A stretch of DNA of 64,000 bases from Prinia subflava (lineage: Eukaryota; Chordata; Aves; Passeriformes; Cisticolidae). The notes beneath the pieces were generated by a model that had not been told where the DNA came from, did no database searches, and worked only from the letters and a program-made list of their open reading frames with translations. Location of the stretch: positions 133,589,602 to 133,653,601 of the forward strand of contig NC_086247.1 in assembly GCF_021018805.1 (NCBI RefSeq), given 5' to 3'. This document shows, piece after piece, positions 1-12,180 of this stretch (within the stretch, counting starts at the first letter, position 1; each line of letters starts with the position of its first letter). The translations under genes were made by a program, and so were the position numbers.

Positions 1-49
1 TGCTTATTCATGCTGTGCTGTGTGATGAAATTTATACATTGTTCCTTAC

Positions 50-176
50 CCTGTTGGGCTGATCCCTCTTTTCATCTACGCAGAGGCCATGCTCACAGAG
101 CACCTCAGATCCTTCCAGGCAGTCATCAAACTTCAAGGCACAGTGAGGCCCATAGGTTTCTGGAGTACAGGAGCAG
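50..176 (-). CDS. CUBN: CUBN coding exon 7 (end of EGF 2, start of EGF 3)
   Basis: The exon completes a serine codon and encodes [12 protein letters not shown], closing EGF 2. [18 protein letters not shown] follows, opening the next EGF module. It ends at a GTAAGG donor (49-44) in phase 0. Bases 1-49 are the start of the next intron. Confidence 0.92.
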
Positions 177-3100
177 CTAATAGTGCAAGTGGAAAGAAAA
201 ATCAAAATTTTGTCTTTCTACCACTGTTAAAGATTTTTCATTGCCATTCTCCACTTTATGGGGTGTTCCTTACAAAATACATCTATTTACCTATGTTGAC
301 AATCCTGCTAATATTCATGCAGAGAGGCAAATCTCCTGTTCAGCAGAGACTCAAGCATCATTTGAGACTTGTGTATATTCATGACTGTCTGGCCCTATGG
401 AAGAATCTACAGCCTTTTGTTACATTCATGAGCACAAATCCAGGAAAAAATAAAAGTCTAACATAAGACTTAAACAGAACATGAGCATGGAAACCCCCAC
501 TTCAGTCAAAGAGCACCTAAATATCCTTTTTTAGTTATGATTATCATATGATGCCAGGTCCCTAAACCCTCCCTCTAGCCATATGCAGAAATGCCATGTC
601 TGGCCTGTCCTAGGGAGTGAGGTACTTTGACCCCCACACCACAACAATGGGCAGCTGCTGTCTCAGCAGCACCTCAGCGTTTAGGGATGTGTGGTAGGCA
701 AGAGGTGGCCTTTGAGGTTGGTACGGTGGGAAGAACAAAGTAGTGGATTTAAAGAAGGCATTTTACTGAGAGGATTTGGTTTGAAAGCCGCCACATGCAT
801 CACATTGTTATTTATAGGGCAGAGCTTAGTTACAGCATTATACATAGTGGTGGAACTGAAATTGGGAACTTCTAAGCCATCGTATAAGACTCTGGCTCTT
901 AATTTCCACATAGACAAAATGTGAGGCTCTGAAATACAGCTGAAAGAGAAATAAATGTACAGAAAACCTCCTATCAGATCACTAGATTCTTAATAAAATG
1001 ACAGTGAGACTCTCATTTGGATTCAAGTTATATGCTGCAATGTCCACAGCTTGCAGAGACACATGGCAGGTACACACCCTTCTTGCATTGCTTTTAAGCT
1101 GCCTAATGAAAAATGTTCTGCAAAAGCATTTCTCTGAAGAGTTGGAATCAGGGTATTCCAGTGGAGCTGACCTGGACCTTGGAGCAACTTATATAAAATA
1201 AGCTGCTGCTGTCCCTTCCACCATGTCACATGCTCAGCTGAAATAGCAGTTTGATAAGCCAATTGCAGGTAACTAAGCAGTGCACCCAGGACAAGCAACC
1301 CACATGAACTTAGGCTTCAAAAACCCTCTGCAGCTTAATGCTTAACTGCAGTCTGCAGTGCAGGACAGTGCGTTCATTATTGTAAGAGACAGCAAGCAGA
1401 ACAACACCTTCTCATCAGTGCAGCAGCTCAGCCTTGGAAGCACAGAGGCAACAGGTAACCAGATAACTTTTGTATGTCTGAAGTACATTTAGAGCTTCAT
1501 GTTCAACTTCAAAGGACACAACAAGAACAGTCTGGCCATCTCCAAAGGAGGGGAACAATGGCACTGTCTCCTGCCTACTCTGGCAAAGATTAATCTGCTA
1601 GCCATGTGAAGTTTCTCAGAGAATAGCTTCAAGAAGTAGGTCACACTGCAAGGCACTTCAGCCAAATTGTGATGCACTGCTGCTTGGCAGTGCCGTGGTT
1701 CTCTCACATGACACACAGCATGTTGTGATGAGGCCCTTGTTACTTCAGTTGTGACATGGAAGTCTGACAGACACGGGGACTTTCAGAGCCTTTCATCCAA
1801 TGTCCCCTTAAGATTCTGTCTGAGGAAGGTATTTCTGGGTACTTGCTCTTTTTCCTCATATTTCACCTTTTCTGAGTTACAGGAAAAGCATGCAGATAAA
1901 GAATATGAACAAGGGGTGAAAACTGCATTATGTTCCATTTCATGGTACCTAATCCAGTACTTCCCATCCCCTGGTATTTTCTCTCCAGGCTAGGGAAAGT
2001 CAGATATTACCGCTTTTCTTTCCCTGCAGTCCACAGTGGTGTATATAACTATGCAAGAGCATTAGTGGGATCACCTGGGTTGTTGAGCCCCAGAAAGCTT
2101 AGCAGCAATGTCCTCACAGCTGCTGAAAAGAGATGGCATGCTCTGCCTGGGGATGGATTTAGCATTTGGGGAGCACTCAGAAATAAATAAGACAATATAT
2201 AAAGGGAGACTCAAGATAGTACAATGGACTTAGGGAAGGGACTATAGAATAATCCTGAATGTGATGCAAAAGCAGGAATATTAAGGTTTCAATGACTTAT
2301 GAAGAGTCATGCAGCATTGATTCAGCAGGTACCAAGGAGGGCAAGCACTACACCAGGGAAGAATCTGGGGAATCGTGACTGTACTAACACAATGACAATG
2401 CTTGTGAGAACAGCAGACCCTAAACCTTAATTTAGTCACACCTGTACCTCTCTGAGCACAATAAGAAACAAATAAAGGCATATTGCTCTGTGTGTTGTTT
2501 CCTTGAAAAATATCTGTTGCAGTCAAGCTAGAAACATCCTTTAAAATCAAAGTGAAGCTTACAGGAAGCCTCACACAACTGACACCTCCAGACTCTGTTA
2601 ATGCCGAAGCATGAGGAGCACTACAGGAGAATTTCCTTTGTTTGAGGTTCTTCCAGAACTGACAAAGCACTATAAGCCAGTGTTACATCAAGCAAATATT
2701 TGTGGGGGCTAAGATTTCCATGCTGAAGCAGGAGCCAAAGTGCTTTGCAGAAAGCTGTGGCATGCTCTCCAGCATGTTTGTTCCCATTGCACAGGGACAG
2801 CTTTGTATTATATGTGAATGTTATTTATTTACCAGATTATTTGACATTTTGGAGAATGAGACACAAAATGTTCAGGCTGGCTTGCCCTGTAAGCAAGAGC
2901 ATGTTTCCTAAGGAGGAAGAATAGAAGAATATGCTCCAGGGGCCTCAGGTGTGTGGGACCCAGCACACAGGCAGCCCAGGCACCCCTAGGTCAGAAGACT
3001 GCAGACAGCACTTCTCCCCTTTTCTGCCTGGCAGCACTGTGCATTCCTTGCTCTTCTGCTGTCTTAGCAGTGCCTGTGTTTTCGGAGTGGTGAAGGTATT

Positions 3101-6100
3101 TCACATCCCTGTTTCTGATTTCACAGACTATTCTGAGTCAGAAGGGACCCACAAGGATCATCAAGTCCAAGCCTTAGCAAATGGCCTGTGTGGGGATTGA
3201 AAACAAGATCCTGATGTTATTAGCACCCTGCTCTGACCAAATGAGTGTCCTGGGAATGGCAGTGATGAAGGGTGATCACCCCCTTCATCTCCTCACTACC
3301 CTTGATCTCAAGGGGTAGGTGATGGCAGAGGGATGGAGGAGTGGCTGTGCTTTGTGGGCACGCTGGTGAGTGCTGCTTACAGACCAGCACGAGCCTCTCC
3401 CTGCCCCAGCTGCATCCTATGGTGCAGGAAATTGCCCTCAAAGCAGCTGCACCTACAGCAGGGGGGTGGGTCACTGGAGCCAGTCTTCAATTTGCAGCCT
3501 TCTCCCCTGGCAGGGCTGTGTGATGGAGCTGGTTCCTGCTGCTCTTGTGTCAAAGCAGGCAAGGGAGGCCTTTCAGTGGCTGTGCTGGGCTCAGTGTACA
3601 GTGCAGTAAGGATTTTGGATGTTCCCAGACTGCAAGGGCTATAGTGCATAGATATTAAACAGACTTATTTCTAGAACTTGTGCTGCAGGCATGATATGGG
3701 GTACAAAAAATAGCAGAGTATTCTACACAGGATATTTGTGTCTAGTTTTGAGAAGTTACCTGTAGCTGCCTGGTGTGTTCACACAAGTGGCTCCATTCTG
3801 GCAGCCTAATTCTGTTCCAGCAAAAATCTGGCATTCATTAACATCCTCTGAGCACAGGGGGCCCTAAGATGAAATGGAAAACCAGTTTATTTTCCAAATA
3901 ACTGAGAAATGAAGCAAACCATGGACCCAATGTTTAATATAGTTTTCAAAGATATACAAACCTTGGGCTGTTATCAACACAGCTTCCCTTATGAAACATA
4001 ATAACAAAACTTTACTTTTCAGCTGTTTCTGTGACCTTTGCTATCAGTCAGACAGGGATAAGATATCTCAGATGTAGAAAGCATATGAACAGCACATTTT
4101 TGTCATCCCCTCACTTTCCAAATAGAAAAAGACTCAGAAATTTTTCTTATAAACTGTTTCTATCAGGAAAGCATGTCAGTTTTGACCCAAATCTTGCTGG
4201 GATAACTTTTAGGTTGAAATCCTTTGAGAAGAAGATATAACATTTCCATCTCTGGTGCACATAATAGCACCATTAAAGCATTTGCTAATAAAGTCTTTGG
4301 ATTTAAAAAATTCAGAATGGCACTGATTCTTTACACCCCCTGCTTGTGTTACTTGTTTAAGGCTGAATAAATACCGACCCCCTCCCCCAGCCTCTCTCTA
4401 TCCTTGTGTAAGGTCAGCAGCAAGGCACAGCTCAGTTCAGTGCTCAGCAAAAACCAGACTCATTCTCTGCTGTGGAAACTGCCAAGGATCACTGACTTCA
4501 CGGGCCATAGCAGCAGTGTAACAGTGCAGGGTTTGGCCCAATGCTTTGGGCTTCTTTTTACACATATACATTTATATTGTTGAGAAGCAAACATGTAGCA
4601 CTCCTATCAATGAGTGAAGCTGCTGCTCTGCTGTTCAGTGCATCTCACTCCATCCTAAGTAACCCAAAATGCTGTGCTTCGTGGCAATCACCCTAACCTA
4701 GATGCAGTCTCACAGCTGAAATAAAACTCTGTAGTTGAGGAGGCTAAAGACTCACCTGCCAGTTCCTTGTGCAGAGGCAAAGGAAACCATCCAGTGAGTT
4801 AATACAGGTCCCTGAGTTCATGCAGGGGTTACTACTGCAGGCTCTCCTCTGGATATCCTGAAATGCCAGAAAAGAGTAGAAAATTAGGTTTATGCTTAGC
4901 TGGTGTTCTATCAGCATTTATTTTCAAGACAAACTATCTTTTTTCTTTTTTTTTCCCCACATTATTTCTTGAATTCCCCCTCCAATTTTTTTCAGCAAGG
5001 TTGATTTGTAAAAGTTTTGAGCTATTTCACTCATCTCTGTACAAAATAATGGTGTTGTGGTTGCTCATACACAGAATGGCCAAGCACCAGGATGAGAAAA
5101 GCCCTGTAAAATGTAAATATTAATAGAGACTGTTCCTCAGCAGCATACTGGGAGTCTAGATGGAGGGTTATCTTGTCTTTTTGATTCCCCGGGTATTTCA
5201 TCTGACAATTGTTTTTAGTGGCATTTGTAGGTGTGGCTTGTCTTAAGCTCACAGGAGAAGCAGGCAACAGCTGAAACTTACTTAGTTCCAGCACAATAAA
5301 AATCAGTTTGAGTTTCTGGTCTTTATCTTGACAGACCAGTGAAGGAAATGTTTACTTCTCCTCAGTATCTACTTGTTGTTCTTGAGTGCATAACTGTTTT
5401 TCCATTAAGAAATGCAGGCTCCTACATTTTAGAGCCTTCTTACAAAATGTAAACAAGAGTTTACAGAAGGCATATCACCTCCTCCACAAATCTTGGTGCT
5501 TTTTTTTTTTTAACCTTCTGTTACCAAAAAAAGTTTTCCTGAGGAATGCATGAGAAGAAAGAAATCATTTAGCTGTTTAATCATTGAAACCTTTATTTAC
5601 TTTGAGCTGAGATTTTCTCTTCTGATCTCTAGTTTGCTTCCCATTTACTTACCTGCTGTAAACTTTGAAGTTTGTTATCAAGACCCAGGATCTGCAAAAG
5701 AAATGTGAATTACATTGTGGTTAGTAGGAGAGTGACCACAGAGGTGCTTGCTGGATATTGGTAAACTCACTAAATATTTTCCTCTGAGAAAAGAGAATAG
5801 CTGGTATGCCAAACCAGGTGACAGTCAGATCAAAATGGGTTTTGGTGGGTTTAGCAGTTCAAAAAATGTAAGCTTAAATATTTTCCAGCTTGGATCCACA
5901 AGGCAAGACTCAGTCTTGCAAAGATGTATTCAGGTGCTGAAAATCAAGAATATGAATATTCCTGTGGGACTGTTCAGGTCCTCACATGTGTGACAAGGAC
6001 AGAGGTCTGGGACAGAGCACAAAAATAAGCCAAGAGTCCACATCTCAGTGGGTTGTAACCACAAACAGCAAGCTGATACTGAATCAGAGAATGTGGTGGA

Positions 6101-7451
6101 TACATATTAATATAATTTCCCTAAAGGAAGGTGTCTTACACTTATAAAATATTTTCCTATAAGGCACTTGTGGAAACACTGTAACAAAAGATAAATTGGG
6201 CAATTGTTTAAAAATTTTTTCTTGGAAAAAGAATTTCAGGAGCAGGGAAGTGACAAAACTACTGCATCAGTCTTTTCTTTCCACTGCAAACTCCTATAGC
6301 CCATTTCATCCACAGAATGGGATGTCTGTGTAACAACTATCAAAATATATGTGGTCCATTTCCAGAATTTATCCATAAATATTAGAGGATACAGGCAATG
6401 CAGATGCTGACAATGAAGAATCACAGTTACTGGAAATTTTGGGGAGATTTACAGAAATATTTCCATTGTCTACAGAGTTACTGAATAAGTATGTAAAATT
6501 AAGCACAGATTCCAACCTGATATTAAATAGGGACTCTGCTCCAGTTCCCTAAACTGGGTCCAGAAAAACTAAAATGAATCAGGTTGTTTAATATTAGTGT
6601 GAGGAATGGAAACCTGGGAATGCTGGAGGAGGAGAGCATGAAGGTATGACTCACCTTGGAGGTCAGCAGAGTAATCTGCTGGGATACATTCTGCAAGGCA
6701 CCACTGGCTTTTTTAAGTTCTTGAATCTCTGTGCTACTCTCTCTAACCTAAACAACAGAGATAATGTGAAACAAGCTTAGGAAAGTTTAGTCCTTGCATA
6801 ACTTCACTATTATAAAGTCCACTTAAATACAGAGAACACTACAACATACACAATTTAATCTTTTCATTATCTTTTGTGATGACATGATTACTTTACAAGT
6901 CTGCAATGGCTTACTTTCATATTAGACTGCTGATATAGATAATATAAAATAAAATACAAAACACATCAAACACTTTTGAAAACAATTTAACTCAATATGT
7001 AGAAATTAAAACAAAAATATATTAAGGGAAAATAACTGTATCACCTGACTAAAAAGTTCTGTAAGGTCTTCTTCATTAATTTTTACTTTCCCCAGTGGTC
7101 CAGTTCGAAATTCAACATTTTTGTTGGAGCCAGCATGGAACACTAAATTACCCTGCTCAGAGGATAAACGAGGCCTGTTATGTATTGAAAAAAAAATAAT
7201 AAAGATATAATTTAGTTACACATATTGTCAAAGAGTATGTAAAATACAGCTGTAGTAAAGTCATTCTGCTCCCATTACCAGCACTTAGAGGCCACCATAT
7301 CAACAAATATATTTGCAAGCAACGGTACTTACTGCTCATCATAAGTGGCTCTTTTCTGCCTCTTTCTTTCATGGTGGTTTTGGTCACAGCTCAATCCAGT
7401 AAGCAATAATAACACAACTACCAGCCCAGGAGCAGGAGGAGCCCAAAGCAT
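50..7451 (-). CDS. CUBN: Cubilin, 5' part of gene (coding exons 1-7; continues off the left edge)
   Basis: Cubilin is a very large peripheral-membrane endocytic receptor (intrinsic factor-B12, albumin, other ligands) that works with amnionless and megalin on kidney and gut epithelium. Seven minus-strand exons join in phase to 238 residues. Seen in order: start MLWAPPAPG and a hydrophobic leucine/valine core (signal peptide, about 1-22); RKRQKR at 29-34, matching the furin site of mammalian cubilin; a conserved stretch [13 protein letters not shown] from residue 40; a helical segment at about 84-127 (the trimerising coiled-coil region); a first EGF module at about 134-165; a second, calcium-binding type EGF with DVNEC at 168-172; and the beginning of a third (KFDDC). 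The CUB domains, most of the protein, lie beyond position 1. Introns are 3583, 892, 795, 963, 297 and 158 bp from left to right. The next gene on this strand upstream is TRDMT1. The identification is secure; the start is supported by the signal peptide. Confidence 0.95.
177..3759 (-). other. CUBN: CUBN intron 6
   Basis: A 3.6-kb intron, by far the largest of the CUBN introns seen here. It holds a tRNA-Ile/CR1 composite SINE at 3113-3256. I see no other repeat and no splice-bounded exon that fits the CUBN phase. Open frames of up to 129 codons inside it show no recognisable protein. Confidence 0.85.
3113..3256 (-). mobile_element. tRNA-Ile-derived SINE with CR1-type tail (TguSINE1-like)
   Basis: Read on the minus strand, the 5' half resembles tRNA-Ile (AAU anticodon). 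TTGGTCAGAGC corresponds to the D arm and A box, GTGCTAATAAC to the anticodon loop, and TTTTCAATCCCC to the T arm and B box, followed by a CAGGCCA acceptor-like end. It continues directly into a CR1-type 3' tail: GACTTGATGATCCTTGTGGG, then CCCTTCTGACTCAGAATA. This composite is known to me as TguSINE1, described from passerine birds. The copy is diverged (the GGTTCGA-type B box reads GTTTTCAA) and is probably inactive. Confidence 0.8.
3760..3863 (-). CDS. CUBN: CUBN coding exon 6 (end of EGF 1, start of calcium-binding EGF 2)
   Basis: GPLC closes the first EGF module. [12 protein letters not shown] and [14 protein letters not shown] start a calcium-binding EGF (D-x-N/D-E-C consensus). 34 codons plus two bases; acceptor CTTAG, donor GTAACT. 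Confidence 0.93.
4756..4857 (-). CDS. CUBN: CUBN coding exon 5 (first EGF module)
   Basis: 34 codons including [12 protein letters not shown] and LCLCTRNW, with the cysteine spacing of an EGF repeat. Phase 0 on both sides; donor GTGAGT. Confidence 0.93.
5653..5691 (-). CDS. CUBN: CUBN coding exon 4 (13-codon micro-exon)
   Basis: A 39-bp exon encoding [13 protein letters not shown] ends the coiled-coil segment. It lies between a TTTGCAG acceptor and a GTAAGT donor and keeps phase 0 on both sides. It is easily missed by ORF-based annotation. Confidence 0.9.
6655..6747 (-). CDS. CUBN: CUBN coding exon 3 (coiled-coil region)
   Basis: 31 in-phase codons ([16 protein letters not shown], then [14 protein letters not shown]) align with the helical trimerisation segment of mammalian cubilin. 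The acceptor is TTTAG and the donor GTGAGT. Confidence 0.92.
7045..7174 (-). CDS. CUBN: CUBN coding exon 2
   Basis: After an AG acceptor at 7176-7175, the exon completes Q40 and encodes 43 residues ([12 protein letters not shown], then [18 protein letters not shown]). These match the conserved N-terminal cubilin segment. The donor is GTGATA, which lacks the usual G at +5. Confidence 0.93.
7333..7451 (-). CDS. CUBN: CUBN coding exon 1 (signal peptide and furin site)
   Basis: The ATG at 7451-7449 has G at -3. It begins a signal peptide with the core [11 protein letters not shown], followed by RKRQKR at residues 29-34. The exon gives 39 codons plus two bases and ends at a GTAAGT donor (7332-7327). 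The 5' UTR upstream is not delimited. Confidence 0.93.
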
Positions 7452-10059
7452 TGCTCTCCTCCAGCTGCCTTACGCTTGAAGTGAAGAAAGCTCCAGTGCT
7501 GGACTGGGCTTGTGAGCCCAAGTGCCCTTTGCTCTCCCCAGCTCCTTGTTCACAAGGTGCCCATTCTGCTGCCTCGTCTTGCAAGGGTGAACTTTATCTC
7601 AGACACCTAATTAAAGATTGACAGCATGCAAATCCTCTAGACATTAAATGCATCTTTCTCCCTTTGTCTTTTGGATTCATGAGCTTTGAGAGATCATTAC
7701 ATGGAATCTGCCTGTATTTTATCACTATGTCTTTGCCCTTTGTACAGTGTCCCTGAGAACCTCGTAATCTGCAGAGAGTGCTCTCCCACATGCTGCACCA
7801 GAGGGGCAAAAAATTATTTGGCAGCACTAAAGGACCTAAATTGTTACAAACAAACCCAACCCTAAAAGTAAAACCCACAGTGGATGGCAAGGAATATTTG
7901 TATTGAAAGAGAAGCTTCCAGTCAGTAATTTACTGGGCAGATGACACAAACCAGTCAGCAGTACTAAACAGCATCCCATGGATTACCACAGTAAGTACAA
8001 TTTTAACCAAATATGGTTGCTCTGATTCAAGGGTGACTCAGAACCCAGTTGCTTAGGCTCAGGCTGTTGTTGCTGAAAGCCATGAGAGGTTCCACGTCCC
8101 ACCTCCCCTTTGCTTTTGCCAGACTCTCCATATTCTCCTTACACAAGACTTTGCTGTGCTTGGTTCTTCCTGCTTAGAGGAGCTCTGTGTGTGTTTTCTT
8201 TCCTCATGCTAGGAGCTCCCAGATGTCCAGGTCCACTACCATTCTTTTTGATTTTCCTTTTTGCTTAGCAGACATCTTATTCAAGTTGCTCACATTTCAA
8301 AACTCAACTGAGAAGAGTAGCAACAGTTGTAGCTGTTCTTGCTCATAGGTAACACAAGCATCCTTTAAGTCCTAGACCTTCCTGGAAGACATGGAGCTCC
8401 TGCTCCTAACCCTGCCCAGTCCTTCTTTCTGCTCCAGTTTGTACTGGTCACCAACAGATTCCCACAGATATGCGGAACCTGTCCTGGAGCTGGGGGATTG
8501 AATGAACTCTACAGCTTTCACAGATGGAAGCATTATAAGCTCAAAACAACCTGGGAAGAAATTGAATGTGGTGGCAAAAAATACTGATGTAATCTCAGAA
8601 AGAGATGCACACTGAGAATGTGAATGTGAAGTCAGGACAGCTAACGCTTGTGGTGCTGCCACAGACAATGTGATCTTCACTGTGAGTACCATAGTGTCTT
8701 AGGCTGTACCAGCTGTATCCCACCATTTCCCCCAAACTAGATTTGTATTATATTTTATTATTAGTGTTTTCACTATATATCATTATATTTTATTATCTGT
8801 GTTTTCATAAACTTACCTTGGAATTCAGAACAGCACCAGCCTGCTGACCATGTCCCTTGAGCCCCCACTGGCTGTGGCTGCAGGTAACCCAGCAGTCACT
8901 GCTGCTGCCGAGGGATCTGGAGGGGCGGCGGTGAAGCTCCTCCTGAACCCACGGGGGACAGCCCATCCCATGTACCTCCTGGGGAGGGACAAGGACAGCT
9001 CTCTGGATGTTCACCTGCCCTGCAGTGGGGAGTCTATCAGCTGTTCCTTCCAGAACAGAGAAATATAAGGAGAATTTTCCATGTGTTGTTCTTTACCAAC
9101 ATGAGGGATAATATTTCCATAAAAATACAGTTGTGTCCTTAGTTGTTGGAAATACAACTGCTCCATTCAACCCACATGAGCTATGTTTTTTTATATCAAC
9201 TGAGAATCTGTTCCTACACCTTTTTTATATTTACCATTATGCCTTTTGCTCTGAAACCTCTGTTCAGAAATAGGTCAACACAGACAAATTATCAATGTTT
9301 CTGTCTAGTTGACCAGACACCTTCTGCCTCTGGGTATCCTGGTACTGTACATTAAACTGATGCTCATTAACATTCTTCCTGTCAATTTTGAAGTCTGGTG
9401 GGGATGTTTTCTCTTTTTGTTTTGATTTTCTTTTTGTTTGAACAGTTTACAGAGTTTGTGTAACTGTCATTGGATGTCAACTTGAATAAACTACGGGCCA
9501 ACCACACTTGCACTCCATAGCAGCCTGGCTGAATGTCTGTGTACTCCAGGACCTCACTCTCACAAAGTCCACTGCATGCTGACAGTTTCCATCCTGGCCT
9601 TTGGCTGGGGCCAACAAAGTCCTTCCTTTGCTCTATTCATTTCTTTCGCATGCTGAGTATGCACTACCCCTCTCTGCCACCTGTCAGCCTTCAATTCAGG
9701 CTTCCCTTTCCAACTAATTAACTCCAATAAACCAATAACCAGTCAGCAATAAACCATAAAGGATGAAGACAAGGCTGGTAATGCAAGGAACAAGAAGAAA
9801 TTCACTTTCTCTTCCTGTAGGCCTTAAACTTAGAAAATGGTTGGCCTGAGGACCAGCTGATTTAGACTATGCACTGATTATAGGATGGAGAGTTGGACAC
9901 CCACCTATTTGCATGACACACTATTTTCCATTTCATTAGACATTCCAGATTTTACTTAATTTAGTCTTTATTCCTAGTGAATGCACCTTAGACTCGCCAA
10001 ACTGAGAAATCTATAAACCTTCTTAAGGAGAGAAATAGGTCCACACCCTCTAATTTTAC

Positions 10060-10091
10060 TGTAATGTAAATGTAATGTAATGTAATGTAAT
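10060..10091. repeat. (TGTAA)n pentanucleotide repeat
   Basis: About six imperfect TGTAA units in tandem, one of them expanded by an A. Confidence 0.85.
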
Positions 10092-11904
10092 CCAATGATT
10101 GAGACATCATTTTTGGAGGAACATAATGGAAAACATACAAATGTCTGGCACAAGGATAGGGGCTGTTCTTTCTAACAAGAAGAGCTGGCACAAATCTCTC
10201 CTCCAGGGATAGGTCATTCATTACCTGCCTAAGATGAAGGCTCAGAAAACAGCTCTAAAGAGCATAGGTTGTATGCAGATTTGGGAAGAGTAATGGAGTG
10301 TTTGTGTCTAATTCTGGCTGAAGTTCATCCTGTACTAGCAGGGACTACAATTTACCACCATCTTGTGTAGCTGTGTGAATGAAATTGTGGTATTCCTCTG
10401 TTTCTCCAGCAGTATGTGCCTGCAATGCAAAGACGCTGATGTAGGAGACAAGAGTTGACTCAAATCCTGGCCAAAAATTCAATACACTTTAATTACTTCT
10501 GGGAAGTAATTCAAAGGCATGGACATGACATGAGGTTTTGACAATGTTATCTGTTTAAATGGAGGAAGAGCAGCAACTGGTGTGAATCCAAATCTGGCTA
10601 ATTTTTTAATGGAAGACTAAAAGATAATCCTTTTTCCTACAGATGAAAAAAAAAAAAATCCCTGCTATTCATTGTTATCACTTTAGGTATTTGCAAATAA
10701 TTATAAATCCAGTCTGTTGCTGGTTATATACCAAGTAGAGCACATTTACTCAAGTTTTCCCTCCACTGAGCTCATACCTCCCATATCCCCCAGTACTTCT
10801 ATCTTCACTTCCCTGGATCCTCCTTCATCTTTCCTTTCTAATGATACTCTAGTGTTCAAAAGTGATACACAACATATGAAGTCATACTGTTACCTCCATA
10901 TAACTGTGCAAATTCCTGGTGTAAACCATGCTCCATATTGAACTCAACATTTCCTGAGTGTCCCTACAGCTCTGAGACAATCAAGCAAAAGGTTGGTAAC
11001 AGGCCCTGCGCAACAGATCAGCAACCATGGTGCTTACATCAAACATGGGCGACTCTGAAAAGTCACATTCCCCTTGCTGTTCCTATAAGCACCTATCATC
11101 AGTTCCTTCCCTCTCTCCATGAGTATCTGGAGAGTTTTATGGCCACAGCACCTTCCCCAGGGGCTGCAGCTATTGCAAACCTGTTTCCTACACTCGTCCT
11201 TAAGGATTTCTTTTCAGCATTCTGCCCTCTGACATCTGTTTAAGATTCTGCTTCCTCAACACAGCTGATGAAGTTCATAATGCTAATGAAGTTAAACTGC
11301 CTGGTCAGGAAATTGAGTTTTTCAGTTTCTAATAGCAAATGACAAAGATAAGAGTCTTGATTTAGTTAATTACTTAAGCTGAAATTGATCTACTGTCCAA
11401 ATTCTCCCTAGATTCCTTTATCACAAGTAAGATTTAACATATTAGCTTCTACTTTCCTTATGAGACTCTTATTTTAGTTCTTCTGTCTTTCTGGTTTTTC
11501 TTCCTTCACACTGATGTTTCTGTAAACCACTAACCACTTTGATGCTTCCTAGTCTCCATTTCATTCTTTTTTGTAATTAGCATTTTCATTTGCAAATGAA
11601 AAGCTTCCAGTCAGTTGTATTGGCTTTGTTCTTTTCTATTGATTATTCCAGTCCTTTTAACACATTCCAATCGCTTTAACATACACTGGAGTTATTTTTA
11701 GGGACTTCCATTTGCACAGCCACCCTTCTTCACTAATAACCCTAAAGCCATGAATGGACCTGGCTGCACAACCCCCCTCAGATTCACTCTATTCTGTACT
11801 GTTGGCTTTTACCAAGAAGCTCAGTCCGAGCTGTGCCTGCACAGTTTGCTGTGTGTTGATGCTGTGGTTACAAGTACTGCCATTCTGTCACCACACAAAA
11901 TGAG

Positions 11905-12180
11905 CAGTAAGAGTCATCATCCCGGGTTAGGAAGGGTCTGTGCAGGTCAGTGGAGCATCCAGGTCGCTCTCCAACAGTGGCCAAAAGCAGATAGGAAATG
12001 AAGGGTACACGGAGGGGTGAGCACATACAGTATCTCCCCTAGGTACTCTCTTGGCCTCCAGTTATTTGCAGCTCCAGAACTTCTTCAGCCAGAAATTCTT
12101 CAGTCTATTTAGTCAGTACTCTCAAAGGATTCTTCTTACATGAAGTTGTCCAGTCTTCTCCCTCTCCACAAGTTTTACCT
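11905..12180 (-). mobile_element. Degenerate old CR1-like LINE fragment (tentative)
   Basis: Segments such as AGGAAGGGTCTGTGCAGGTC, CTCCAACAGTGGCCAAAAGC and CATGAAGTTGTCCAGTC resemble, from memory, an ancient CR1-lineage repeat of birds and other sauropsids that reads antisense on the plus strand. Divergence is high and the ends are uncertain. A masking search could reassign the family. Confidence 0.45.

Noticed and set aside
2281..2670. 129-codon minus-strand frame in CUBN intron 6
   Set aside because: It does not match any cubilin module and lacks phase-compatible splice sites.
3200..3256. A functional tRNA-Ile gene
   Set aside because: Only a diverged tRNA-like half is present, fused directly to a CR1 tail. 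The B box is mutated and the acceptor stem cannot pair properly.
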